Positions 42,710 to 52,300 of a stretch of 64,000 nt of DNA are shown here, in pieces. Both the position numbers and the translations under genes were made by a program. Where the stretch lies: the NCBI GenBank assembly GCA_963718105.1, contig OY970352.1, positions 4,216,001 to 4,280,000 of the forward strand. Reading direction: 5' to 3'. The notes beneath the pieces were generated by a model that was given only the letters and a program-made list of their open reading frames with translations, made no database searches and was not told where the DNA came from. Positions within the stretch are counted from its first letter, which is position 1. Every line of letters starts with the position of its first letter. This stretch comes from DASYKT01 sp963718105 (GTDB lineage Bacteria > Acidobacteriota > Blastocatellia > Pyrinomonadales > Pyrinomonadaceae).

Positions 42710-44812
42710 ATGAATGTTACGGATATCTCTTCTATCGCTGAAAATCTGCGTCATGCCAAGAAACGAGGCCGGGGTGGGACCTTGCTCATAGGAGCGGGAT
42801 GCTCAGAATCCGCGGGAATTCCACTAGCTAGCAAGTTTGTCGAAATAATTAAGAAAAAATATCCTAATGCTTATAGAAGGGCTGTTGAAAAAACTTATCC
42901 GGAATGTATGGGTGCGCTTTCAGAAGCCGAAAGAAGAAGTCTAATTTCCGAATATATCGATAAAGCAAAAATAAATTGGGCTCATATTGCTATTGCCCAG
43001 TTGATGAAAGAAGGCTATGTCGAACGCGTATTAACCACAAACTTTGATCCCCTTATTTCACGAGCTTGTGCTCTCGTGGGATTATATCCGGCAATTTATG
43101 ACCTAGCCTCTTCTTTAGAATTTCACCCTCATTTAGTTTATGACAAAGCTATATTTCATTTGCACGGACAGCGAACGGGTTTCGTAATTCTTAATACCAA
43201 AGAACAATGCAACAAATTAGCTAAAAGACTTAAACCTGTGATTGAAGATTCGTTGAATGGTCATCCGTGCATCGTGGTCGGTTATAGCGGAGACAACGAC
43301 CCGGTGGTAGATAAACTAGCAAAAATCAGAACTTATGACGGAGGCTTGGCATGGATATGTTATCAAGACAGTGAGCCCAGCAAGGATGTGCAGGAAAAAA
43401 TTTTAGTCAAGATCAGTTGCACATCCAGACTGAATGGGTTTAACGCGGATGATTTTTTTGTTAGTTTGGCTCAGGAGCTTAAGTGTTTCCCTCCGTATAT
43501 CATATCGGATCCCTTCGCACATTTGGACGAAACATTAGCATCGGTTCAACCATATACCATTCCGGGTCAAGATGCTCCGGTTACGGAAAGCGTAAGAAAA
43601 CTGATAAAGATCTATGGAGATACATTCCGTCGTGATAATGAGGTAAAACTTCGGGCTCGGGAACTTTTATTTAAAGGAAAATTCGATGAGGTTATTTCTT
43701 TGCTACCCGAGTATCAAAAATCTCCAAATGAAGAACTCGCGGAGGCGATTTCTCGCGCGTTTTTAAGTCAGGGGGGCGTGCTTTACAGTCAGGCGCAAAC
43801 TAAAACAGGAGAAGAAGCAGAAAAACTATATAAGGAAGCCAGGGAAAAATGTACGAAAGCAGTAGAAATTAATCCCAAGGATTCTATGGCTTATCGCAAT
43901 TGGGGACTAACGCTTTCCAGAGAAGCGGAAATCAAAACCGGAAAAGAATCGGAGCGACTTCGCAGGGAAGCAATAGAAAAATATGCAACTGCGGTAGAAA
44001 TCAATTCTAAAGATTCAATCGCCTACCGCATTTGGGCAGAATTGCTTTCCGAGCAGGCTGGAATAAAAACGGGTAAAGAGGCTGAAAAGCTTTTTAAGGA
44101 AGCGCTAGAAAAATGCGCTAAATCGATCGAAATCGATCCATCCTATATCAATGCGTACATTACCTGGGGATTGGTGTTTTATAATCATGCTGGGAATAAA
44201 ACAGGAAAAGAAGCGGAAAAACTCTATAAAGAAGCCGGAAAAAAATATGCAAAAATAATTGAAATCAGCCCGAAGGAATCCATTGCGTATTATAATTGGG
44301 GGCTTGCGCTTTCCAGATCTGGAAAACTTAAAACAGGTAAAGAGGCCGAAAAACTTTTTAAAGACGCAGTAGAAAAATGCGTGAAGACAATAGAAATCGA
44401 CCCTAGTCATTCTAATGCATATATTACTTGGGGATTGGCTCTTCATGGCCAAGCCGAAATCAAAACAGGAAAAGAAGCCGAAAAACTTTACAAAGAGGCT
44501 GAAGAAAAATACGCTAAAGCGGCAGAAATTAATCCTAAGGAATTTTTAGCCTATTACAATTGGGGACTGGGGCTCTATCGACAAGCTGAAATCAAGACTG
44601 GAAAAGAAGCCGAAAAGCTTTACAAAGAAGCGGGAGACAAATACGCTAAAGGAATAGAAATCAACCCCGAAGACTCTATGGCTTATCATAACTGGGGAAT
44701 TACGCTTTCCAAACAAGCTGAAATTCAAAGCGACGACAAAAAGAAAGCAAAGCTTACAAGATTAGCTGAGGAGAAATTCTCCAAGGCAAAAGAAATTGAA
44801 AATGAGGTTTGA
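42710..44812 (+). CDS. SIR2-family (NADase-like) protein with seven TPR-like repeats
   Basis: 700 residues. Residues 20-260 are a SIR2 Rossmann domain: GGTLLIGAGCSESAGIPLAS (NAD loop), TTNFDPLI with the catalytic-type Asn111, FHLHG with His152, and HPCIVVGYSGDND. There is no zinc ribbon for a deacetylase, as in defence NAD-hydrolases (ThsA, DSR2, SIR2-linked Argonautes). Residues 355-700 are TPR-like units with Trp at 398, 442, 486, 530, 574, 618 and 662, an exact 44-residue period. The gene is AT-rich compared with topA and the M28 gene beside it, suggesting transfer. Likely a one-gene sensor-effector defence protein; activity is inferred. Confidence 0.85.
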   Translation: MNVTDISSIAENLRHAKKRGRGGTLLIGAGCSESAGIPLASKFVEIIKKKYPNAYRRAVEKTYPECMGALSEAERRSLISEYIDKAKINWAHIAIAQLMKEGYVERVLTTNFDPLISRACALVGLYPAIYDLASSLEFHPHLVYDKAIFHLHGQRTGFVILNTKEQCNKLAKRLKPVIEDSLNGHPCIVVGYSGDNDPVVDKLAKIRTYDGGLAWICYQDSEPSKDVQEKILVKISCTSRLNGFNADDFFVSLAQELKCFPPYIISDPFAHLDETLASVQPYTIPGQDAPVTESVRKLIKIYGDTFRRDNEVKLRARELLFKGKFDEVISLLPEYQKSPNEELAEAISRAFLSQGGVLYSQAQTKTGEEAEKLYKEAREKCTKAVEINPKDSMAYRNWGLTLSREAEIKTGKESERLRREAIEKYATAVEINSKDSIAYRIWAELLSEQAGIKTGKEAEKLFKEALEKCAKSIEIDPSYINAYITWGLVFYNHAGNKTGKEAEKLYKEAGKKYAKIIEISPKESIAYYNWGLALSRSGKLKTGKEAEKLFKDAVEKCVKTIEIDPSHSNAYITWGLALHGQAEIKTGKEAEKLYKEAEEKYAKAAEINPKEFLAYYNWGLGLYRQAEIKTGKEAEKLYKEAGDKYAKGIEINPEDSMAYHNWGITLSKQAEIQSDDKKKAKLTRLAEEKFSKAKEIENEV

Positions 44813-44930
44813 TCTTAAAAATAAGAAAATAATTTATTTGAAATACGAGCGACTATTCTTGAAACAAAACCCTCGCAGGCGTAGTATAAAATTCTTTTCT
44901 AATTCTTTTTCAACATAGGGAGACCACGAA

Positions 44931-46730
44931 ATGCTGCTACGCAAGACGTTTGCTTTGCTGTTGCTGGGCGCGATTCTTTTGCCCGGCTTTGCCGTTGCTC
45001 AACAAGCCACCCCGGCCGCGCCCCAGAAATCCGACGCCGAGAACCTTATCGATAAGATGAAGGACGAAGGCTTAAACCGCTCGCAGGTGATGCAGACCTT
45101 AAGTTATTTGTCCGATGTGATCGGGCCGCGGCTGACCGCTTCGCCGGGAATGAAACGCGGTAACGAATGGACGCGCGATCAACTGACCAAATTCGGTTTG
45201 GAAAACGCGCATCTCGAGGCCTGGGGCCCGTTCGGGCGCGGCTGGTCGTTAAAACGCTTTTACGCCATGGTCGACGGCCCGACGGCTTTCCCGCTGATCG
45301 CTTATCCGAAAGCCTGGTCGCCGGGAACCGACAAATTGTTTCCCGCGCCGGCAGCAGCCGCTCCTGCAGGGAAAAAAAGCAAAGCCGCAGCAGCAGCAGC
45401 AGCGGCAACGGTGTCAGGGGCACCGGCAAGCACAGCTTACACCGCCGAAGTAGTTCATTTCACGGCGACAAAAGAAGAAGAGCTCGAGCAATACAGAGGC
45501 AAACTTAAAGGCAAGATCGTATTGGTCGGCCCGCTGCGCGAGATAAAAGCGCATTTCGAACCCGAAGGAACCCGCGAAACCGAAAAAGAACTGCTTGCTC
45601 TGGCCGATGCTCCGGACCCGAACGCTCCGCGCCGCGCTCCGCAGGCAGGGCCGCCCAATAGCGCCGCCTTTGCCGCGTTTCAACAGCAGATGCAATTTAA
45701 CGGACGCCGGCTTCGTTTCTTATCCGAAGAAGGTGCGGCGATCTTGATAGACGGCGCCCGCGGCGACGGCGGAACGATCTTTGTACAGCAGGCGACAGCC
45801 GTCCAGGCGCCGCCGCCGGCGGCCGGCCAGCAGGCAGCTCCGGCAGTAAGGTTGTATGACAAGGCGGCAAATATTCCCATCCAGATCAGCGCCGCCGGCG
45901 AGCATTTTAACCGCGTCGCGCGAATGGTCGATGCCGGTGAAAATGTAAAGATGACCATTGACCTGGCCGTCGAATACCAGGACCAGGACTTAAACGGCTA
46001 CAACACCATCGCCGAAATTCCGGGCAGCGATCTCAAGGATGAGATCGTGATGCTGGGCGGTCACCTCGATTCATGGCAGGCCGGGACCGGTGCGACCGAT
46101 AATGGCGCCGGCTGCGCCGTTATGATGGAAGCCGTACGAATCATCAAAGCCCTCGGACTGCAGCCGCGCCGCACCATCCGCATCGCTCTCTGGACGGGTG
46201 AAGAGCAGGGCTTGCTCGGCTCGCGCGAGTATGTGAAAAAACATTTCGGCTATTTTGGCGACACGCCTGCTCCGCTCTTTGGCGGCGGCGGTGGTGGAGG
46301 CGGCGGCCAAAACGCGAATCCGCAAAAGCTGACCACGCTGCCGGAGTACGAGAAATTTTCGGCTTATTTCAATATCGACAACGGGACGGGAAAAATTCGC
46401 GGCGTCTATATGCAGGGCAATGAAGGCGTGCGTTCAACCTTCCGCAGTTGGCTCACGCCGTTCCGCGACATGGGCGCTACTACGCTGACGCTGGCAAACA
46501 CCGGCGGGACAGACCACCTGGCGTTTGATGCGATCGGCTTGCCCGGATTTCAATTTATCCAGGACACTATCGAATACGATTCACGCACGCACCATTCCAA
46601 CATGGACGTGTTTGACCGTATCCAGGCCGACGATATGAAACAGATATCGATCATCGTGGCGGCCTTCGTTTATCAAAGCGCGATGATGGACGGCAAAATG
46701 CCGCGCAAACCTCAACCCGGCGCACGATAA
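44931..46730 (+). CDS. Secreted M28 zinc aminopeptidase-like peptidase
   Basis: 599 residues. Signal peptide MLLRKTFALLLLGAILLPGF..AQ. A PA-like inserted domain with low-complexity Ala/Lys stretches spans about 130-320. The M28 catalytic part shows GGHLDSWQAGTGATDNGAGC (zinc His and bridging Asp), LWTGEEQGLLGSREYV (Glu pair), YFNIDNGTGKIRG and DSRTHHSNMDVFDRI (last zinc His). A Gly-rich run (GGGGGGGG near 450) interrupts it. Probably periplasmic. GGGAG precedes the ATG. Confidence 0.93.
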   Translation: MLLRKTFALLLLGAILLPGFAVAQQATPAAPQKSDAENLIDKMKDEGLNRSQVMQTLSYLSDVIGPRLTASPGMKRGNEWTRDQLTKFGLENAHLEAWGPFGRGWSLKRFYAMVDGPTAFPLIAYPKAWSPGTDKLFPAPAAAAPAGKKSKAAAAAAAATVSGAPASTAYTAEVVHFTATKEEELEQYRGKLKGKIVLVGPLREIKAHFEPEGTRETEKELLALADAPDPNAPRRAPQAGPPNSAAFAAFQQQMQFNGRRLRFLSEEGAAILIDGARGDGGTIFVQQATAVQAPPPAAGQQAAPAVRLYDKAANIPIQISAAGEHFNRVARMVDAGENVKMTIDLAVEYQDQDLNGYNTIAEIPGSDLKDEIVMLGGHLDSWQAGTGATDNGAGCAVMMEAVRIIKALGLQPRRTIRIALWTGEEQGLLGSREYVKKHFGYFGDTPAPLFGGGGGGGGGQNANPQKLTTLPEYEKFSAYFNIDNGTGKIRGVYMQGNEGVRSTFRSWLTPFRDMGATTLTLANTGGTDHLAFDAIGLPGFQFIQDTIEYDSRTHHSNMDVFDRIQADDMKQISIIVAAFVYQSAMMDGKMPRKPQPGAR

Positions 46731-46810
46731 TTTTGTCGGTAGCGTCTGCTCTTCCTCCTGCCCGAAGAGGGGGCCAAAGGCCGGGGTAGAGGTAGTAGCC
46801 GGTGCATTTT

Positions 46811-46893
46811 AAAACGGTTTAGAGTTCAAGCTTAAGCTTGTCTTAATTGCAAAAAAATAAAGACAAACTAAAGTTTGAACTCTAAACTGTTTT
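46811..46893. repeat. Convergent-gene hairpin repeat, copy 3
   Basis: AAAACGGTTTAGAGTTCAAG at the left and its partner ending TTTGAACTCTAAACTGTTTT at the right, around a loop of about 20 nt. Placed between the 3' ends of the M28 peptidase gene (+) and ribE (-). The right arm supplies the last codons and stop (KTV*) of ribE. A separate GC-rich partial palindrome precedes it at 46740-46800. Confidence 0.87.
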
Positions 46894-47475
46894 ACCGATC
46901 ATTCTCTCCACGTATTTAGCGATCATATCCACTTCGAGATTAACCGCATCATCAGGTTTGAGTGTGGAAAGATTGGTCAGCTCCCAGGTTTTGGGAATGA
47001 CAGCTATATCGAAATGATCTTCGGTGAGTTCGGCGATGGTGAGGCTGATGCCTTCGACGGCGACAGAGCCTTTGTGAACCAGGTAGCGTGCCAGTTCCGG
47101 CGGAAAACCGATGCGCACGGTATAAAAATCACCTTCCTGAATTGCCGCAATAAATTTCCCGCGCCCATCCACATGGCCCTGCACAATATGCCCGTCCAGC
47201 CGCGAGGAAAAGGTCAGCGCGCGTTCGAGGTTTACTCTCGAGCCGGCCGCGAGATTTCCCAGCGTCGAGCGCCGCAGAGTTTCTTCCGACACGTCGGCGT
47301 CAAATCCATCCGGCCTGATATTCAATGCCGTCAGGCAAACACCATTGACCGCGATCGAATCGCCGTCTTTTGTATCTTCGGTAACCGTCTTTGCGGAAAT
47401 AGAGATCTTCGCGCCGTCAGTATGGCGTTCTAATATAGAGACAAAACCAAGCTCTTCAACAATTCCCGTAAACAT
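46882..47475 (-). CDS. ribE: Riboflavin synthase alpha subunit
   Basis: 197 residues. MFTGIVEELGFV is the family start; two lumazine-binding repeats follow (DSIAVNGVCLTALNIRPDGF, VNLERALTFSSRLDGHIVQG in the first; FYTVRIGFPPELARYLVHKG, SVAVEGISLTIAEL in the second). Converts two 6,7-dimethyl-8-ribityllumazine molecules to riboflavin. Begins 18 nt after the KirBac stop, so it may be read through from there; no FMN riboswitch is seen. Confidence 0.97.
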   Translation of the reverse strand: MFTGIVEELGFVSILERHTDGAKISISAKTVTEDTKDGDSIAVNGVCLTALNIRPDGFDADVSEETLRRSTLGNLAAGSRVNLERALTFSSRLDGHIVQGHVDGRGKFIAAIQEGDFYTVRIGFPPELARYLVHKGSVAVEGISLTIAELTEDHFDIAVIPKTWELTNLSTLKPDDAVNLEVDMIAKYVERMIGKTV

Positions 47476-47493
47476 AAATTTATAGCTGACAGA

Positions 47494-48507
47494 TTAGGAA
47501 TCCACTTTCTCAATTGCCGACAATTTCCTCATATCAATCGATATCGCATCGCCGCTATCTACCTGCTTATAGATATTCGCGAATTTTGCGCTCCAGACAA
47601 TTTCCTGCGGCTTATAAGAGCTGCGCGCGTGCACCGTCTGCGCAAAGGTCTCGTCGATAGCCGAAAGCAATATCAAGAATTCCGCATCTACCCGGTGGAG
47701 GTCTTCTTCGGTCAAGCCAAACAGCGGGCTTTTTTCGTCGATCGGGTGCACCACGGTCCAGGCCAGCGGAAAAAAAGTTACCTTGCGGCGCTCGAGCTCG
47801 AGCATATCGAAAATGCGCGTGACACGGCCGTCTTTGTTTTTTACCAGGTGTGCAAACAAAAGTTTCGCCTCCACCTCGATCAGTTGATTGCTGCGCGCAT
47901 TGACCAGGCGAAACATAAAACCGGTGATGCCGCGATAAGGCGCAACCACCGCGACATTGCTGAAAATCACCCGCGCCGTCGGGCGGGAAAAACGCGCAAA
48001 GACAACGCCCGTTATCAGCGCGTTAGCCAGTAGGCTGTAATAAGATTCAATAGTAACCAGCATGTTAGGGACAAGGCCGACCGGGTGGATAGTGCCGTAA
48101 CCGATCGTGGCAAAGGTCTGCACGCTAAAGAAAAATCCGCGGATATAAGCGTTCGCAAAAGGAGTGCTGGAAGTGTCGACGATCGCGCCGTCACCGATGA
48201 TCGCATACAGCAGCCCGAAAAAAATATTGCTCAAAAAATACAACAGCAGTATCAGCCCCAAAAACCTCGACCACGACATAAAGAGCAGCCAGTGATAAAG
48301 ATTTATCGTGGTCAGTTGCGACATCCCGCTCCGGGCGACGTTAAAGCTGCCATCCGGGTTTAGCAGCCGCTGGCGGCTTTCGCGCGCGACGACCGACCCA
48401 AACCCTAGATCGCGGTCTTCTTTTTCTTCGACAGTAAAGGGCGTAACAGGTGTAACGGGCGTAACCGGGGTGGCGCCCTCCCGTTCTAACAATGTCTCGT
48501 CTTGCAT
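47494..48507 (-). CDS. KirBac-type inward rectifier potassium channel
   Basis: 337 residues. Transmembrane helix 1 (about 80-104), pore helix and the filter TIGYG at 134-138, helix 2 (about 145-172), then the cytoplasmic Kir beta-sandwich (VVAPYRGITGFMFRLVNARS, LLFAHLVKNKDGRVTRIFDM, FFPLAWTVVHPIDEKSPLFG). This is the domain order of KirBac1.1. The N-terminus contains three VTP units (TPVTPVTPVTPF) encoded by 9-bp repeats. Passive potassium channel in the inner membrane. Followed by ribE 18 nt downstream. Confidence 0.95.
   Translation of the reverse strand: MQDETLLEREGATPVTPVTPVTPFTVEEKEDRDLGFGSVVARESRQRLLNPDGSFNVARSGMSQLTTINLYHWLLFMSWSRFLGLILLLYFLSNIFFGLLYAIIGDGAIVDTSSTPFANAYIRGFFFSVQTFATIGYGTIHPVGLVPNMLVTIESYYSLLANALITGVVFARFSRPTARVIFSNVAVVAPYRGITGFMFRLVNARSNQLIEVEAKLLFAHLVKNKDGRVTRIFDMLELERRKVTFFPLAWTVVHPIDEKSPLFGLTEEDLHRVDAEFLILLSAIDETFAQTVHARSSYKPQEIVWSAKFANIYKQVDSGDAISIDMRKLSAIEKVDS
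48440..48475. repeat. 9-bp tandem repeats in the KirBac N-terminus
   Basis: Four successive 9-mers related to GGCGTAACN (48440, 48449, 48458, 48467), on the minus strand encoding Val-Thr-Pro repeats. The last is diverged. Confidence 0.8.
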
Positions 48508-48571
48508 TTTAATTATCGAAAATGAAAAAATAGTTAAAGCGTCAATTTACAAACATTATAGAGGAGAAATT

Positions 48572-48934
48572 ATGAAGATTCTTGCCCGCAGCCTGTTTGT
48601 TTTGATCTTAGGCCTAATTGTTTTGATTTCGGGAATGCTTATTTTGGCCTGCAACACGGTCACCAAAGAGCAGCTGAAAAATGTAAAGGTCGGCGATAAG
48701 CTTATTTACCGTGCCAAAAAAGACGGCCGTGAATGGATGTGGGCGGAAAAAATAACCCGGATCGAAGGCGACAAGGTCTATTATAATCCTGGCAAAATGG
48801 AAGCTACGTCAAAGAACGCACCGGCCCTTGATGATTTCGATACCACCAAGGAAGGCTCTATCGGCAAGGATGAATTGCTGAAATACAGCGACCTGACCGG
48901 CGACGACCAAAGGGTCATCATCGAGATCCGCTAA
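48572..48934 (+). CDS. Small probable lipoprotein, unknown
   Basis: 120 residues from ATG 48572 with GAGGAG 5 nt upstream. N-terminus MKILARSLFVLILGLIVLIS..LILACN, a lipobox-like LILAC. The mature part (TVTKEQLKNVKVGDKLIYRA, EWMWAEKITRIEGDKVYYNP) looks like a small beta-barrel. It starts divergently 64 nt from the KirBac gene and its stop overlaps the next convergent gene by 4 nt. No family recognised. Confidence 0.75.
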   Translation: MKILARSLFVLILGLIVLISGMLILACNTVTKEQLKNVKVGDKLIYRAKKDGREWMWAEKITRIEGDKVYYNPGKMEATSKNAPALDDFDTTKEGSIGKDELLKYSDLTGDDQRVIIEIR

Positions 48935-49299
48935 TCCATGGAAATACTTTGGAGCAGATTTCCCGTGGTATCGAACAGAAAAGCTTTTCGATAACAGATA
49001 TACAACCAGAGGTCGGCTTGGATAGGAATTTGAGGAGGAGAAGGGATACTGATCTCGCCCCTCCACGATTCCCCGCCAAAATTAAAGGAAAGATCATTAC
49101 TTCCGTTCACAAAAAGCGGGTAATCGATCTGTTGTTGATTGAGGTTTGTTCTCGGCACGATCAGTTGCGCGGGCGCGTAAGGAGGATCGCTCGATCTTGT
49201 CGGAGCGCCGACGGAGCCCGCCGAGCCCATGCCGTTAAGGTTAAGTGCGGACATATTGTCGGCATAAAGATTAAAGACATACACGTTTCCGAAAACCAT
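48931..49299 (-). CDS. Hypothetical protein, unknown
   Basis: 122 residues, MVFGNVYVFNLYADNMSALN onward, beta-rich by appearance (DLSFNFGGESWRGEISIP, DLWLYICYRKAFLFDTTGN). No signal peptide. Its stop codon overlaps that of the lipoprotein gene on the other strand by 4 nt. AAAGGATCC lies upstream of the ATG. I recognise no family; amino acid composition looks protein-like rather than random. Confidence 0.6.
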   Translation of the reverse strand: MVFGNVYVFNLYADNMSALNLNGMGSAGSVGAPTRSSDPPYAPAQLIVPRTNLNQQQIDYPLFVNGSNDLSFNFGGESWRGEISIPSPPQIPIQADLWLYICYRKAFLFDTTGNLLQSISMD

Positions 49300-49352
49300 G
49301 ATCCGGATCCTTTCTCTTTTTTAAAGATTTACCGTTTCCTGCGCTGCCTTAA

Positions 49353-52300
49353 TTATTGATTCATTTCTTTCAGGATCTTATCCAGCCAGAGGTTGGAAAG
49401 TTTTTCCTGGATGCTGTTCATGCGCAGTCGGTCGTTGAGGTTGTGAAAGTCTACGCTGTCTAAATCCTGGTCCTGGTTAAAGCAGGAAAAGACAAAAAAT
49501 TCCTCACCGGTGTGCGGGTTGACGTGGCGCTGCAGGCATTGCGCGCAGACTTCTTTCATCATGCACTGCATCGGTGAATTGATCGAGCCGATGGCCGTGT
49601 GATTCGGTTTCAGATAAGGCTTGAGCGAGGTGTAGCGCGCTTCCTTGACGGCGTTCATCATCTTGTCCGAACCGATGGCGATGATGCGGTCGACATTTTT
49701 TGTATCCACCACCTGGTCGCCGGCTTTTCCTTCGGCATAGGCGATCATCGCCTGCACGATGTTGCCGCGAAAGTGCGCGTCCTGCGGGCGGTGCGGCGGG
49801 ATCTCGGCGCCGGTATCCGTGGCCCAGACCACTTTGTCAGTCGCGCGTTCTATTTCCTCGCGCTTAAAAATATCCGCGCCGTTTTTGTAGCCGGCAAAAT
49901 AAACGACCTTATTATTATTTTCGCGCATCGCTTTGGCGATCGAAAAAAGCACCGCGTTGCCAAGGCCGCCGCCGGCCAGCAAAACGGTTTCGCCGGTGGG
50001 GATATCGGTCGGCGTTCCGGTCGGGCCCATCACCACGACCTCTTCACCTTCTTTTAATAAAGAACACAATCTCGACGAGCTTCCCATCTCGAGCACGATC
50101 ATCGAAAGCAAACCTTTTTCTTCATCGACCCAGGCGCCCGTCAGCGCCAGGCCTTCCATCACGAGCTTGGTGCCGTCGACGATCGGCGCGGTCGTTTCAA
50201 AATTCTGCAGGCGGTAAAACTGCCCCGGGTGAAACTTGCGCGCCTGGATCGGGGCCTTTACTATCACATCCACAATCGTCGGCGTAAGCCTTTCTACACG
50301 AACGACATACGCGCGCATCTGCTCGTCGAGCGTGGCTTCCAGACGGTCATAGATGCCGTCGCGTTCCGCTTGCGGTAAAACACCCTGGCTCGCTATCTCA
50401 TCGGCGAAAATGCGCACGACCTCTTCGTAGCCGTGCTTGGCGCTGGCCATCGCTTTGACTACGTTGCCGGCGTATTTCGGATGATTGTCGCCGTAATAGG
50501 AAATGAATTTTCCTTCGTGCTCGTAGGAAGTAAAAAATCCGGTCTCGCCTTTTCCTGCTTCTACCGCGTGGAATTTCCCGTCGCCGTTTCGCTCAACTTT
50601 GTGCGGCTGAAAATACTGCTGCCATGAATCGAGTTTAAATGTGCCCGGATTTTCTTTTTCGTAAATAACGTTAGGCGCGGTGCCCGCCGCAACACACACC
50701 GTGCGCGCGGGAAAGGAAACCATCTTGCCGGTGTTTTCAAATTTGTGGCCTTCCGGTTCGTAAGACACCCGTTCAAAGATCAGCTCGCTGACCGCGCCAA
50801 ATTCATCCGGCACGGCTTCCGCCGGGTTCATCAGCTCGATAAAGTCGATACCTTCTTCCAGCGCTTTTTGCACTTCCTCGTGGTTCAGCCGGTAAGCAGG
50901 GGAATCCTGCAGGCGCTTGCGATAGACCAGCGAAACACCGCCCCACTTTCGCACCAGCGGAATAAAATTCGGGTCTTCATTTTTCGCTGCCGCTTTTTCG
51001 CGTTCCGCGCGCACGGCCCGCCCGTGTTCTAAAAATTCGCCGAAAACATCTTTCTCTTCTTCATCAAAATACGACCAGACTTTTTCCTCCCCATATTCCG
51101 CCGAGAGTTTTTCAAATATCCCGAGCATCTTTTCCACCTGCACCGGGTAATAAGCAAAAAGCTCGGTCGCGGTGTCGATGCCCGTCAGTCCGCCGCCGAT
51201 GACGATGGCGGGCAGGCGCACCTGAAGATTCGAAAGATTATTTTTCTTAAACGCGCCCGTTAGCTGCAGCGCCATCAAAAAGTCCGAAGCTTTGCGAATG
51301 CCGCGGATCAAATTGTTTTTCATCTTGACGATGGTCGGGCGGCCGGCGCCGGTGGCGATGGCGATATGATCGAAACCAAAATTCCACGCGTCTTCGATCG
51401 AAAGCGTTCCGCCAAAACGAATGCCGCCATAAGCGCGAAAACGTTTGCGCCGCGCCAGCATCAGTTGCAGCATCGTCAAAAAGTTTTTGTCCCAGCGCAC
51501 GGTGATGCCGTATTCCGAAACGCCGCCGAAACCGGAAAGGATGCGCTCGTCGAGCTCATCGGTTATATCGCCTATCTCTTTGACAGGTTTTGGGCACGCT
51601 TTTCCATAGTTTCCCGTCAATTCCAGAGAAGGCGGCTCGATCTTCAGCCCGTCCATGCCGACGACGCCAAACCCTTCATTTAGAAGATAATGCGCCAAGG
51701 TATAACCGGCCGGCCCGAGACCGACGACCAGTACATTTTTGCCGTTATAGGGCAATTGATAGGGGCGCTTGGCATTGATCGGGTTCCAGCGCGTCAGCAG
51801 GCTGTAGATCTCAAAACCGTAGGGCAATTCCAATATATCCGTCAGCACCGAAGTTTCCGCCAGCGGAATATTGACCGGTTCCTGCTTCTGGAAAATGCAC
51901 GCCTTCATACAATCGTTGCAGATGCGGTGGCCGGTTCCGGCGCACATCGGATTGTCGATCGCAACCAGCGCCAGCGCGCCCAGCGGATCGCCATTCTTTT
52001 TTAGCAAATGCATTTCCGAAATTTTTTCGTCCAGCGGGCAGCCGTCGAGTTTGATGCCGAGCGGGTTTGCTTTCGGCGCGCCGTCTTTTTCGCGCAGGCC
52101 TTTTGAGCAGGAATCCTTATCGCGTTCGTGACAGATCAGGCAATAGTCGATCTCATACAGCGCGTCGCGCTGGGTGCCGCGCGTATCGGTAAGCTTAAAA
52201 CCGTCACGACGGCGCAGGTGGCTGTCCAGGCCGCGAATGTCTTCCGGCACCGTTTCGCTCGGGCGAACGATGTGGACCAGATTTTGGTAATCAAGCGTGT

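Noticed and set aside
47476..47493. FMN riboswitch before riboflavin synthase
   Set aside because: Only 18 nt separate ribE from the KirBac stop; no room for the aptamer and no conserved FMN-box text inside KirBac.
48308..48571. Extension of the small lipoprotein gene to 208 codons
   Set aside because: The extra 88 codons are antisense to the KirBac N-terminus; ATG 48572 has GAGGAG and opens with a signal sequence.
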